A stretch of DNA of 52,602 nucleotides from Thauera phenylacetica B4P (GCF_000310225.1 NZ_AMXF01000006.1:1-52602); one strand, 5' to 3'; shown: positions 7,878 to 16,175, counted from the stretch's first letter. The notes: generated from the sequence alone by a model not told the origin. Numbers and translations are program-made.

Positions 7878-8204
7878 CTATGCCGATGGCTGAGCAGGCT
7901 GTTGCTGATCTTCGATAGCCGTTGCACTACCCGCTTCGCGGCCTTTCTTGCGTGTTGCCGTTCCGCTTCCAGCTCTCTTCAGGTAGCTGCGCAGCGTTGG
8001 TGTTGCCAGAGATACACCAAGCTGCTTTAGCTGCTCGCTGACCTGCTCCAGAGTATAGCCACGGGCCTGCATTGCTTTGATGTCCTTTGCAAGCAGCTTG
8101 ATGGCCTCTTGCTTGCTGACCGGGCGTTTCTTGTTCTCAACGGCAGGTAGTTCTTTCAGCTTTGCGCTGATCTGCTCGACATGCTCAACGGTGAGTGTAG
8201 CCAT
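7878..8204 (-). CDS. oriT-region accessory protein, TraK/MobC-like
   Basis: A 108-residue basic protein. The middle (ARGYTLEQVSEQLKQLGVSL then TLRSYLKRA) is a helix-turn-helix-like pattern similar to small plasmid accessory proteins such as TraK of IncP, which bind and bend oriT. It is divergent from the ribbon-helix-helix gene and relaxase across 8205-8490, the expected oriT position. The ribosome binding site GGAG precedes the ATG. First gene of a minus-strand operon that runs to 6769. Family assignment is tentative. Confidence 0.5.
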   Translation of the reverse strand: MATLTVEHVEQISAKLKELPAVENKKRPVSKQEAIKLLAKDIKAMQARGYTLEQVSEQLKQLGVSLATPTLRSYLKRAGSGTATRKKGREAGSATAIEDQQQPAQPSA

Positions 8205-8490
8205 GTGCTTGCTCCATTCCTGTAATCAACAAAACTCGCTTGACATCATACGCTTTTGCGTGTTCAGAGGCAACGCGCTATGATAGCCGAATCATGGCTG
8301 TAAGCAGACATGCAGGACGGCCATTGTATGACACATGCCGGAACGCTTCGCGCCCCGACCTGTATCATTCAATGGACGCCACTTGTTCGGCGCTGCGCTT
8401 CTCACAAGATGGCTCTTTCGTCCTGCCCCCTCGCGCCGGGGGTGGCGTTTGCAGCTTGCTATCAAGCAGTTTTCAAGGGGGGTTGCAAGG
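8205..8490 (+). other. Candidate oriT between divergent mobilisation genes
   Basis: The gap separates the accessory gene from the relaxase operon. TTGACA at 8240-8245 is a likely -35 box. At 8421-8426 the sequence TCCTGC, preceded by TTTCG, matches the core of MOBP-type nic sites (TCCTG then C, cut after the G), followed by a GCCCCC/GGGGG hairpin at 8425-8441. Position and core sequence fit an oriT. The exact nick is inferred. Confidence 0.5.
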
Positions 8491-9174
8491 GTGCCGTTCG
8501 TTTGCATTGGCGATGAGCCGCTTACAGCAAAGCTCGCGCTGCGGTTACAGCCAGATGAGCGCGATGCGCTGCGTGCCGAGGCGGATGCACGCGGTGTCAG
8601 CATGAGCGCCCTTGTCCGTGATCTGTACTTCGGCGCTCCCGTTGTCAGTGATGTGAATCGTGATCTGGTTGCAGAGTTGATCCGGCTTGGCGCTGTAGTT
8701 CGCTCCGCGTGGGATGCTTCCGCTGCAAGCCAGTCACCCTACTTCCCTCCTCTCGCGGAGGCCATTGTTGATCTGCAAAAGTTCGCTCGGACACTGGCCG
8801 GAAAGATCAAGCCGAGCCGCGTCCGGCATGATCGCGCCGCTGATGTTGTCGAGTTCGTTGGAAGGTCAGATGGCGTGGCACTGGAAGCTATTGTGACGTT
8901 GCGTCTTCTGCCCGCAGAAAAAGACCAACTTGCGTTGGATGCGGAGATGGCGGGTATTACACCCGGCGCACTCGTTCGACGTCGGATATTCGGTCGCCCG
9001 GTGTCTGCGAACATAAATCGCGTGATGCAGCGGCGTATCCGGTCGCTGATGGCGATGTTGCAACATTTCCTCGCAGAGCATCGTAGTCGGGACTACCCAG
9101 AGATTTATACGACGCGGAGTGTACTGGCGGCGCTCTTCAAGAGGCTGGGACATGATCTCAAAGCACATTCGTAA
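8491..9174 (+). CDS. Relaxosome accessory protein with two RHH-like repeats
   Basis: A 227-residue protein from the GTG at 8491 (frame open back to 8335). It holds two related segments: LRLQPDERDALRAEADARGV then SALVRDLYFG (about residues 15-45), and LRLLPAEKDQLALDAEMAGI then GALVRRRIFG (about 125-165). Each resembles the ribbon-helix-helix part of MobC-type proteins, so this looks like an internal duplication giving a one-chain dimer. MobC proteins help the relaxase melt oriT. Its end overlaps the relaxase start by 23 bases, indicating coupling. Confidence 0.65.
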   Translation: MPFVCIGDEPLTAKLALRLQPDERDALRAEADARGVSMSALVRDLYFGAPVVSDVNRDLVAELIRLGAVVRSAWDASAASQSPYFPPLAEAIVDLQKFARTLAGKIKPSRVRHDRAADVVEFVGRSDGVALEAIVTLRLLPAEKDQLALDAEMAGITPGALVRRRIFGRPVSANINRVMQRRIRSLMAMLQHFLAEHRSRDYPEIYTTRSVLAALFKRLGHDLKAHS

Positions 9175-11365
9175 CCCAGATGCGAAGGCCGCGAAGCATC
9201 GTCGCATTATCAAGCTGGTCGAGTACATCCTCAATCCACAGACTGAGAGCGCGACGGAGAAATGCGTCTATCACGGCGCACGCGGGTTCATCACTGCTGA
9301 ACGGTCGATGCAGCTTGGCGAGATGATCGCACTTTCGGAAGATGCCACGCGAAGCAAGAACACTGTGGAGCATTTTGTTCTGAGCTTGCGGGAGGGCGAG
9401 AAGCCGACACCTGAGCAGGTCGAGGAGATGATAACGATCTGGCTCAGGGAACTTGGGTTGAGCGATTGTCAGATTATCTATGGTCTGCACGAGGACACTG
9501 ATAACTACCACCTGCACATAGCAGTCAACCGGATGCACCCTGAGCGACTGGAGTGCATCAAGATCAACGGTGGCTTCTCGAGGGAAGCGGAGCATCGGGC
9601 GATTGCATTGATCGAGCACGCGCAAGGCTGGAAGTCCGAGAGAAATGCTCGATACACGGTGCTTCCAGACGGCACGCTGGCCTACCGAGGCGAGAACGGT
9701 GAGGCTGTGCCGGATGCGGGCTGGTCGGCTGATTTGGCACTCAGACGGCGGCAAACCGATGACCGTAAAGAGCTGCGGCGACGGCATGAGCGTGAGCGGC
9801 GAGAGTTGGAGGCTGTTGAAGCTACGAAGGCGCAGCGGCAGGCGGCGCTCGATGAGCTGAGAACACGCCAGCTTGCTGAGCAGTTGGCGCAGAAAACGCA
9901 GCAGAAGGCGGAGCGCGTGGCATTGCGTAGCGCCCTCCCCGCCTCTCGGGCACGTGAAAATGTCGCGATCAGCCAGCGAGCCATCGACATCGAAACTCGC
10001 ACAGGCGTGCAGAGTGCCGAGCGTACCGCCAAAGAGGTTGCCGGGCCGATCTTGCGGTCGGCATCGAGTTGGGCGCAGTTGCACGCGGAGCTGGCCGCCG
10101 TGGGGTGCCGCTTCGAGCGCGAAGGGAGCGGTGCATTGATCTGGGTTGGAGACACGCCCGTCAAGGCCAGCCAAGCCTGCCGAAAGTCATCCTTGCCTAA
10201 GTTGGAGAAGCGTCTGGGTGCATATGAGCCTGCTCCCGAAGGGATGGTGATTTCAGAGCGGGAGTTGGAGCCACTCAAGCCGGATGCGCCTCGCATGAGC
10301 GACTACATGCGCGAGCGGCGGCAGTACGAGCGGGAGCGGAAACAGGAAACGGCAGCACTGCGCGAGCGTCATCGACTGGAACAAGAGGCCGCGTGGTCAC
10401 GCTACGAAGCGCGGCGCGATGCACTGCTGGCTGGCCATGCGGGCAGGAATCGGTATGCCTTGGGCGCTGTTGCACGCGCTGAGTGGCTGGCCGAACGGGA
10501 TGAGCTGATCCAGCGGCAGAGCGGCGAGCGCCACCGGCTGCGGAAACGGTTGCCAGCTTTCCCCGGCGTCGAGGACTGGTATCGGCGATTGGATGAGCCA
10601 GGACTGGCCGAACTTTGGCGACATCGAAATAGCGATCAGGCGCTGCTGGTCGGCGACGCGGACACCCCTGCCCTGCCCCCTCGGGACATCCGGGCGTTCG
10701 TGGCCGAGGTGCGTGGGCGTCAGGTTGTATTCCGGCGACCGGATGATGCAGGCCCTGCATTTGTTGATTGTGGTCGGCGGATCGACGTGACTGCCGCGAG
10801 TGATCGTGATGCGGCACGGGCGGCGCTGCAACTGGCGAAGGCGAAGTGGGGGCGGGTCACGGTCAGCGGGCCACCTGAGTATCAGCAGATGATGCTGGAG
10901 CTGGCTGCGGAGATGGGGGTGCAGATTGCAAACCCCGAGCTGCAAGAGCGGCTGAATGTGGAGATCGAACGCCGCAGGCCCGTCCCAGTGCCAACGGCAA
11001 AGCCAGACTGGTCGCGGTATCGGTCAGTGGCTTCCGGTGGGGTGCGCTCCCCTGCTCGAATGACTGGCGAGCGCGATCCGCGGTGGCCTCAATTTGAGCG
11101 GGCCATGCTCCAGATCGGGCAGTTCGAGCTGGGTGTGTCGGCTGTGGTGCTGATGGGACAGCTTGAGATTGCCAAGGGCACGGTGACTGAGCGTCTTGGC
11201 GCTGCGGAGCGGTCTGGCAGGTCGGTTGATGACGTGGCCCGCGAGCTGGCCACCGCAGCAGCGCGAGCCGAGGCCGAGGCATTCCAGCGACAGCTTGACG
11301 CGGCTGAACGAGAGCAGGCGCGTCCTGACATGCATCCCGACGAGCCAGAGGGGCCGGGTTGGTGA
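9152..11365 (+). CDS. TraI/MobA-type conjugative relaxase (MOBP-like)
   Basis: A 737-residue protein starting at the ATG at 9152 behind GAGGCTGGG. The N-terminal relaxase domain (about 1-220) has a candidate catalytic tyrosine in KLVEYILNP (about residue 24) and the histidine triad HEDTDNYHLHIAVNR (about 120). A long arginine/glutamate-rich helical region follows (about 230-430) with further C-terminal domains. This enzyme nicks oriT, stays bound to the 5' end and leads the strand into the recipient. It is co-directional with the accessory gene. No TraG/VirD4 coupling protein is in view. Confidence 0.85.
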   Translation: MISKHIRNPDAKAAKHRRIIKLVEYILNPQTESATEKCVYHGARGFITAERSMQLGEMIALSEDATRSKNTVEHFVLSLREGEKPTPEQVEEMITIWLRELGLSDCQIIYGLHEDTDNYHLHIAVNRMHPERLECIKINGGFSREAEHRAIALIEHAQGWKSERNARYTVLPDGTLAYRGENGEAVPDAGWSADLALRRRQTDDRKELRRRHERERRELEAVEATKAQRQAALDELRTRQLAEQLAQKTQQKAERVALRSALPASRARENVAISQRAIDIETRTGVQSAERTAKEVAGPILRSASSWAQLHAELAAVGCRFEREGSGALIWVGDTPVKASQACRKSSLPKLEKRLGAYEPAPEGMVISERELEPLKPDAPRMSDYMRERRQYERERKQETAALRERHRLEQEAAWSRYEARRDALLAGHAGRNRYALGAVARAEWLAERDELIQRQSGERHRLRKRLPAFPGVEDWYRRLDEPGLAELWRHRNSDQALLVGDADTPALPPRDIRAFVAEVRGRQVVFRRPDDAGPAFVDCGRRIDVTAASDRDAARAALQLAKAKWGRVTVSGPPEYQQMMLELAAEMGVQIANPELQERLNVEIERRRPVPVPTAKPDWSRYRSVASGGVRSPARMTGERDPRWPQFERAMLQIGQFELGVSAVVLMGQLEIAKGTVTERLGAAERSGRSVDDVARELATAAARAEAEAFQRQLDAAEREQARPDMHPDEPEGPGW

Positions 11366-11380
11366 GGGGGGCGATTCAGC

Positions 11381-11396
11381 GTGGACTCTGCTCCAT
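11381..11396. promoter_or_regulatory. Dyad site TGGACT..TCCA, copy 1
   Basis: GTGGACTCTGCTCCAT just after the relaxase stop. It belongs to a group of 16-bp dyads of form ATGGACTnTnnnCCAT also found at 31747-31762, 37478-37493 and 38549-38564. Three of the four copies lie upstream of transcription units. Probable operator for an unidentified plasmid regulator. Confidence 0.4.
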
Positions 11397-11412
11397 ATAC
11401 GCCCACACCTTG

Positions 11413-11448
11413 AGATAGCTATATATCTTTCAAGATAGCTAGCTATCT
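11413..11448. repeat. TAGCTA palindrome block 1
   Basis: AGATAGCTATATATCT is followed by a perfect 16-bp palindrome AGATAGCTAGCTATCT (11433-11448). First of nine such blocks in the window (others at about 11620, 11690, 12617, 12819, 27811, 37524, 37565 and 38500). They stand out as AT-rich CTAG-containing DNA in a GC-rich molecule. Probably binding sites for a plasmid regulator or partition protein. Confidence 0.7.
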
Positions 11449-11454
11449 AAATAT

Positions 11455-11586
11455 GGTGGTGAGAGTGTGTTGGGATGGTGTGCGCTTGGTGGTTAGAAGG
11501 TGGTGACAAGGTGGTCAGATGGTGCTGCCTGTGTGGTGACAGCGTGGCGGGATGGTGGCTCTATGGTGGTGGCTTGGTGTTGCCTT
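11455..11586 (+). repeat. Array of twelve 11-bp direct repeats (centromere-like)
   Basis: Twelve consecutive units exactly 11 bp apart start at 11455, 11466, 11477, 11488, 11499, 11510, 11521, 11532, 11543, 11554, 11565 and 11576. GTG at positions 2-4 of the unit is invariant; most units begin GGTGGT. There is no reading frame. A period of one helical turn places every unit on the same DNA face, as in the 11-bp iterons of the plasmid R1 parC centromere, which are bound by a ribbon-helix-helix protein. The array lies between relaxase and AbiTii genes, flanked by TAGCTA palindromes. Confidence 0.75.
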
Positions 11587-11619
11587 CCATCTTGTTACCA
11601 CAATGCCGCCACATAGTTT

Positions 11620-11642
11620 GATAGCGAGCTAGATAGCTATCA
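11620..11642. repeat. TAGCTA palindrome block 2
   Basis: GATAGCGAGCTAGATAGCTA with a terminal TC, an imperfect member of the dispersed TAGCTA palindromes. It lies between the 11-bp array and the AbiTii gene. Confidence 0.65.
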
Positions 11643-11689
11643 GGGAGGATGGGTGCAAAAACGGTGCGACTGCTCCCGAAATGACGGAT

Positions 11690-11720
11690 GATAACGAGCT
11701 AGATATATAGCTAGCTATCA
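11690..11720. repeat. TAGCTA palindrome block 3, upstream of AbiTii gene
   Basis: GATAACGAGCTAGATATATA runs into GCTAGCTATCA, immediately before the GGAGGAAGG ribosome binding site of the AbiTii-domain gene. The position suits an operator or promoter overlap. Confidence 0.65.
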
Positions 11721-11736
11721 AGAATTTGGAGGAAGG

Positions 11737-12618
11737 ATGCCTGCTCTTGTCCCGGAACTGGTGAATGCGGCAATTGATGCCTCGGTGTCGCCCGGCGATT
11801 TGTTACGCCGGGCGCTGGTTGTTGCGCGGCGTCTGGCCGTGCCTGAGCTGGTCGATTGGATCAGCAGCGAACTGAATGGCTACTACTCAGGAGAGGTGCC
11901 TGACTATCGTCGGGTGCAGGGGCAGTTGATGGCCGAGAATCCGATCAATGGCCCGATCCCGTTTTTTGCGCCGCCAGACATGGCCGAGCTGCTGTCGGAC
12001 TTCGAGGTGCGACAGTCGGTGCCGGAGCTGATGCAGCTTGCTCAGAGCACAACCGGCATTTACAGCCACTTTCCGGCCAACATCGAGCACACGCTGATGC
12101 AAATGATGCGCGAGGCGAACGGTGTGACGATGCGCCCGGCGCTCAGGTTTTCCACCGTGCAGGTGCAGGGTGTCATCGAGAAGGTGCGGAGTCGGGTGCT
12201 CGAATGGGCGCTTGATCTGGAGGCTAAAGGCGTGCTCGGGGAAGGCATGACGTTCACTCAGCAGGAGAAGCAGACGGTGCAGCAGCAGCATTACCACTTC
12301 GGAGACGTAAGCGGCTCCCAAATCCAGATCGGATCGAATAGCTCTAACCAGACCCAGACTCAAACAGGCGGTGACATGGCTGCGCTGTCAGCCTTGATTG
12401 AGCTGCTGCGCGATGCCATCCAGCAGGGACGCATCGAAGCCGAGGTGCGCGATGAATTGCAGGCAGAGCTGGCGACATTGCAGGCTCAGGCTGCATCACC
12501 GAAGCCCAAGTGGGCCATCATCAAAGCGACCGCAGGAAGCATCAAAGCCGTGTTGGAAAACGCGGCAGGTGGCGTACTTGCGGCGCAGGCGCTGCCGTAC
12601 CTGACGGCGCTGCTGTGA
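11737..12618 (+). CDS. AbiTii-domain protein, putative abortive-infection factor
   Basis: A 293-residue protein. Residues about 1-80 (LLRRALVVARRLAVPELVDW then ELNGYYSGEVPDYRRVQGQL) match the AbiTii-type N-terminal domain found in phage-defence proteins. The middle is unclassified. A YHFGDVSGSQIQIGSNSS motif (about 188-205), of a kind seen as a linker in predicted defence proteins, precedes a helical C terminus with a hydrophobic end. The start follows GGAGGAAGG. It stands alone between TAGCTA palindrome blocks 3 and 4. The defence role is inferred from the domain and not shown. Confidence 0.65.
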   Translation: MPALVPELVNAAIDASVSPGDLLRRALVVARRLAVPELVDWISSELNGYYSGEVPDYRRVQGQLMAENPINGPIPFFAPPDMAELLSDFEVRQSVPELMQLAQSTTGIYSHFPANIEHTLMQMMREANGVTMRPALRFSTVQVQGVIEKVRSRVLEWALDLEAKGVLGEGMTFTQQEKQTVQQQHYHFGDVSGSQIQIGSNSSNQTQTQTGGDMAALSALIELLRDAIQQGRIEAEVRDELQAELATLQAQAASPKPKWAIIKATAGSIKAVLENAAGGVLAAQALPYLTALL

Positions 12619-12634
12619 TAGCTAGCTATCTAGC
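12617..12634. repeat. TAGCTA palindrome block 4
   Basis: GATAGCTAGCTATCTAGC, overlapping the stop codon of the AbiTii gene. It includes the perfect 14-bp palindrome GATAGCTAGCTATC. With block 3 it brackets that gene. Confidence 0.7.
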
Positions 12635-12818
12635 TTTGCTGTGGATGGGCCAGAAACGACAAACCCGCCAGTAGGCGGGTCTGTCGAGGAATTGGGGTGG
12701 CCCTGCATAACAGGGCCAGAACGAACCTAGTGTCATCACCAGTATGGTGGCCGGGAGAGGACTGAGCCTAGGGCTGCGAACCAAGTATAGCAACACATGG
12801 GCGGGGTGGGGCGCGGTT
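12635..12818 (+). terminator. Terminator hairpins after AbiTii gene
   Basis: ACCCGCCAGTAGGCGGGT (12663-12680) is a stable hairpin. A second, TGGCCCTGCATAACAGGGCC at about 12698-12718, follows. Neither has a long T-run. I see no gene in this stretch. Together they probably insulate the AbiTii gene from the DNA to the right. Confidence 0.5.
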
Positions 12819-12842
12819 GATAGCTATATAGCTATCTATCAG
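12819..12842. repeat. TAGCTA palindrome block 5
   Basis: GATAGCTATATAGCTATC (12819-12836) is a perfect 18-bp palindrome, extended by TATCAG. It lies on the left edge of the ancestral resolvase/defence block, whose right edge carries block 6 at 27811-27834. Confidence 0.7.
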
Positions 12843-12884
12843 TGTTCAAAAAACGGTGGTTTCTCAGGCATCCAAGCAGCGGCC

Positions 12885-12889
12885 ATAAA
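12885..12889. repeat. Target site duplication ATAAA (left)
   Basis: ATAAA directly abuts the left inverted repeat of the Tn402-like element and is repeated at 22729-22733 directly after the right inverted repeat. Five-base duplications are characteristic of the Tn402/Tn5053 family. Confidence 0.9.
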
Positions 12890-12914
12890 TGTCATTTTCA
12901 GAAGACGACTGCAC
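12890..12914 (+). repeat. Tn402-family terminal inverted repeat (IRt)
   Basis: 25-bp terminal repeat adjacent to the tniA promoter region. It is followed by further TniA-binding-like motifs (for example TCAGAAGTGATCTGCACCA at about 12967). The intervening DNA to 13030 holds no gene and matches the usual tni end of Tn402 elements. Confidence 0.9.
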
Positions 12915-13030
12915 CAGTTGATTGGGCGTAATGGCTGTTGTGCAGCCAGCTCCTGACAGTTCAATATCAGAAGTGATCTGCACCAATCTCGACTATGCTC
13001 AATACTCGTGTGCACCAAAGCGAGGTGAGC

Positions 13031-14710
13031 ATGGCGACGGACACCCCACGGATTCCAGAACAAGGCGTGGCCACTCTGCCTGATGAGGCTTGGGAGCGTG
13101 CGCGCCGTCGTGCGGAGATCATCAGTCCGTTGGCGCAGTCGGAGACGGTCGGGCACGAAGCGGCCGATATGGCGGCTCAGGCGCTGGGCTTGTCTCGGCG
13201 CCAGGTATACGTTCTGATCCGGCGTGCCCGGCAAGGCAGCGGCCTCGTGACGGATCTGGTGCCCGGCCAGTCCGGTGGAGGTAAAGGTAAGGGGCGCTTG
13301 CCGGAACCGGTCGAGCGCGTCATCCACGAGCTACTGCAAAAGCGGTTCCTGACCAAGCAGAAGCGCAGCCTAGCGGCCTTTCACCGCGAAGTCACTCAGG
13401 TGTGCAAGGCTCAAAAACTGCGAGTGCCGGCGCGCAATACCGTGGCCTTACGGATCGCTAGCCTTGACCCGCGCAAGGTCATCCGCCGGCGGGAAGGCCA
13501 GGATGCCGCTCGTGACCTACAAGGTGTGGGCGGCGAGCCTCCTGCCGTGACCGCGCCGCTGGAGCAGGTGCAGATAGACCATACGGTCATCGACCTGATC
13601 GTGGTCGATGACCGCGACCGGCAACCTATTGGCCGCCCGTACCTGACCCTCGCCATCGACGTGTTCACCCGCTGCGTGCTCGGCATGGTCGTCACGCTGG
13701 AAGCGCCGTCTGCCGTTTCGGTTGGCCTGTGCCTCGTGCATGTCGCCTGCGACAAGCGCCCTTGGCTGGAAGGACTGAACGTGGAAATGGATTGGCAGAT
13801 GAGCGGCAAGCCCTTGCTGCTCTACCTAGACAACGCGGCCGAGTTCAAGAGCGAGGCCCTGCGCCGGGGTTGCGAGCAGCATGGCATCCGGCTGGACTAT
13901 CGCCCGCTGGGACAGCCGCACTATGGCGGCATCGTGGAACGGATCATCGGCACGGCGATGCAGATGATTCACGACGAACTGCCGGGAACGACCTTCTCCA
14001 ACCCTGACCAGCGCGGCGACTACGATTCCGAAAACAAGGCCGCCCTGACGCTGCGCGAGCTAGAGCGCTGGCTCACATTGGCGGTCGGCACCTACCACGG
14101 TTCGGTGCACAACGGCCTGCTCCAACCGCCGGCCGCGCGCTGGGCCGAGGCCGTGGCGCGTGTCGGCGTACCGGCCGTCGTCACACGCGCTACTTCGTTC
14201 CTGGTCGATTTTCTGCCGATCCTCCGGCGCACGCTGACCCGCACCGGCTTTGTCATCGACCACATCCACTACTACGCCGATGCGCTCAAGCCGTGGATTG
14301 CGCGGCGTGAACGCTGGCCGTCCTTTCTGATCCGGCGCGATCCGCGCGACATCAGCCGTATCTGGGTCCTGGAACCGGAGGGACAGCATTACCTGGAAAT
14401 TCCCTACCGTACCTTGTCGCATCCGGCTGTCACCCTCTGGGAACAACGGCAGGCGCTGGCGAAACTGCGGCAGCAAGGGCGCGAACAGGTGGATGAGTCG
14501 GCGCTGTTCCGCATGATCGGCCAGATGCGTGAGATTGTGACCAGCGCGCAGAAGGCCACACGCAAGGCGCGGCGTGACGCGGATCGCCGCCAGCACCTCA
14601 AGACATCAGCTCGGCCGGACAAGCCCGTTCCGCCGGATACGGATATTGCCGACCCGCAGGCAGACAACTTGCCACCCGCCAAACCGTTCGACCAGATTGA
14701 GGAGTGGTAG
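13031..14710 (+). CDS. tniA: TniA transposase, Tn402/Tn5053 family
   Basis: 559 residues from the ATG at 13031, the normal full length. N-terminal helix-turn-helix (ALGLSRRQVYVLIRRARQGS) precedes the DDE catalytic core: D in QIDHTVIDLIVVDD, D in LLLYLDNAAEFKS, and E in PHYGGIVERIIGT. TniA binds the 25-bp inverted repeats and catalyses strand transfer, with TniB and TniQ as partners. The sequence looks intact. It overlaps the region just before tniB, with which it forms one operon. Confidence 0.95.
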   Translation: MATDTPRIPEQGVATLPDEAWERARRRAEIISPLAQSETVGHEAADMAAQALGLSRRQVYVLIRRARQGSGLVTDLVPGQSGGGKGKGRLPEPVERVIHELLQKRFLTKQKRSLAAFHREVTQVCKAQKLRVPARNTVALRIASLDPRKVIRRREGQDAARDLQGVGGEPPAVTAPLEQVQIDHTVIDLIVVDDRDRQPIGRPYLTLAIDVFTRCVLGMVVTLEAPSAVSVGLCLVHVACDKRPWLEGLNVEMDWQMSGKPLLLYLDNAAEFKSEALRRGCEQHGIRLDYRPLGQPHYGGIVERIIGTAMQMIHDELPGTTFSNPDQRGDYDSENKAALTLRELERWLTLAVGTYHGSVHNGLLQPPAARWAEAVARVGVPAVVTRATSFLVDFLPILRRTLTRTGFVIDHIHYYADALKPWIARRERWPSFLIRRDPRDISRIWVLEPEGQHYLEIPYRTLSHPAVTLWEQRQALAKLRQQGREQVDESALFRMIGQMREIVTSAQKATRKARRDADRRQHLKTSARPDKPVPPDTDIADPQADNLPPAKPFDQIEEW

Positions 14711-14712
14711 CC

Positions 14713-15618
14713 GTGGACGAATATCCCATCATCGACCTGTCCCACCTGCTGCCGGCGGCCCAGGGCTTGGCCCGTCTTCCGGCGGACGAGCGCATCCAGC
14801 GCCTTCGCGCCGACCGCTGGATCGGCTATCCGCGCGCAGTCGAGGCGCTGAACCGGCTGGAAGCCCTTTATGCGTGGCCAAACAAGCAACGCATGCCCAA
14901 CCTGCTGCTGGTTGGCCCGACCAACAATGGCAAGTCGATGATCGTCGAGAAGTTCCGCCGCACCCACCCGGCCAGCTCCGACGCCGACCAGGAGCACATC
15001 CCGGTGTTGGTCGTGCAGATGCCGTCCGAGCCGTCCGTGATCCGCTTCTACGTCGCGCTGCTCGCCGCGATGGGCGCGCCGCTGCGCCCACGCCCACGGT
15101 TGCCGGAAATGGAGCAACTGGCTCTGGCACTGCTGCGCAAGGTCGGCGTGCGCATGCTGGTGATCGACGAGCTGCACAACGTGCTGGCCGGCAACAGCGT
15201 CAACCGCCGGGAATTCCTCAACCTGCTGCGCTTCCTCGGCAACGAACTGCGCATCCCGTTGGTTGGGGTAGGCACGCGCGACGCCTACCTAGCCATCCGC
15301 TCCGATGACCAGTTGGAAAATCGCTTCGAGCCGATGATGCTGCCGGTATGGGAGGCCAACGACGATTGCTGCTCACTGCTGGCCAGCTTCGCCGCTTCGC
15401 TCCCGCTGCGCCGGCCTTCCCCAATTGCCACGCTGGACATGGCTCGCTACCTGCTCACACGCAGCGAGGGCACCATAGGGGAACTGGCGCACTTGCTGAT
15501 GGCGGCGGCCATCGTCGCCGTGGAGAGCGGCGAGGAAGCGATCAACCATCGCACACTCAGCATGGCCATATCGACAACCTCTCGCGCAACCAAGACATCG
15601 CGGTCGGACTGCAAGTGA
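14713..15618 (+). CDS. tniB: TniB ATPase, 3' end replaced (tniB delta)
   Basis: From the GTG at 14713 (VDEYPIIDLSHLLPAAQG) the protein follows TniB with Walker A LLLVGPTNNGKSM and Walker B RMLVIDELHNVL. After EEAINHRTLSMA (about 15567) the remaining standard C terminus is replaced by an unrelated tail, STTSRATKTSRSDCK. This truncation is the common junction where the integron 3'-conserved segment meets the tni module. TniB is the ATP-dependent target regulator. Partial function is possible but uncertain. Confidence 0.9.
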   Translation: MDEYPIIDLSHLLPAAQGLARLPADERIQRLRADRWIGYPRAVEALNRLEALYAWPNKQRMPNLLLVGPTNNGKSMIVEKFRRTHPASSDADQEHIPVLVVQMPSEPSVIRFYVALLAAMGAPLRPRPRLPEMEQLALALLRKVGVRMLVIDELHNVLAGNSVNRREFLNLLRFLGNELRIPLVGVGTRDAYLAIRSDDQLENRFEPMMLPVWEANDDCCSLLASFAASLPLRRPSPIATLDMARYLLTRSEGTIGELAHLLMAAAIVAVESGEEAINHRTLSMAISTTSRATKTSRSDCK

Positions 15619-15674
15619 TCTTGAAGCCACGGGCCCGTCCCACCCCGACATGGACCTCGATGCCCGAACGGACG

Positions 15675-16175
15675 TTAGATTTCGAGTTCTAGGCGTTCTG
15701 CGATGAAGGTTGGATCCCAGCCGGGATTGAAAGTGTCGACGTGGGTGAATCCGAGCCGCTCGTATAGGCCACGCAGGTTCGGGTGGCAGTCGAGCCGCAG
15801 CTTGGCGCACCCCTGCGTTCGCGCGGCATGGCGGCAAGCCTCGATCAGCGCGGAGCTGACACCCCGGCCCGCATGTGTCCGTCGCACCGCGAGCTTGTGC
15901 AGATATGCGGCCTCCCCCTTGAGGGCGTCGGGCCAGAACTCGGGATCCTCGGCCGACAAGGTGCAACAGCCGACGATGCCGTCGCTGCAACTCGCGACTA
16001 GGAGCTCGGATCTCAGGACGAAGGTCTCCGCGAATGTCCGGTCGATCCGCGCGACGTCCCAGGCGGGCGTTCCCTTGGCGGACATCCACGCCGCAGCGTC
16101 GTGCATCAGCCGCACAACCTCGTCGATATCACCCGAGCAGGCGACCCGAACGTTCGGAGGCTCCTCGCTGTCCAT
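15675..16175 (-). CDS. orf5: GNAT acetyltransferase orf5 of integron 3'-CS
   Basis: A 166-residue GNAT-fold protein with the acetyl-CoA loop VRRTHAGRGVSSALIEACRH and the late FYxxxGF-like GLYERLGFTHVD. This is the standard orf5 found after sul1 in class 1 integrons. Substrate unknown. It is convergent with tniB and marks the distal part of the 3'-conserved segment. Confidence 0.93.
   Translation of the reverse strand: MDSEEPPNVRVACSGDIDEVVRLMHDAAAWMSAKGTPAWDVARIDRTFAETFVLRSELLVASCSDGIVGCCTLSAEDPEFWPDALKGEAAYLHKLAVRRTHAGRGVSSALIEACRHAARTQGCAKLRLDCHPNLRGLYERLGFTHVDTFNPGWDPTFIAERLELEI

Noticed and set aside
8239..8284. TTGACA at 8240 and TATGAT at 8279 as one promoter
   Set aside because: Spacing is 33 bases, far from the usual 16-18; at most TTGACA may work with an unseen -10.
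9158..10174. 338-residue minus-strand frame opposite the relaxase
   Set aside because: The relaxase sense strand has the catalytic histidine triad and a coupled start; the antisense frame lacks any recognisable motif.
11455..11586. G-quadruplex as the explanation of the G-rich stretch
   Set aside because: Runs of three or more Gs are few and irregular, whereas the 11-base periodicity is exact; a protein-binding array fits better.
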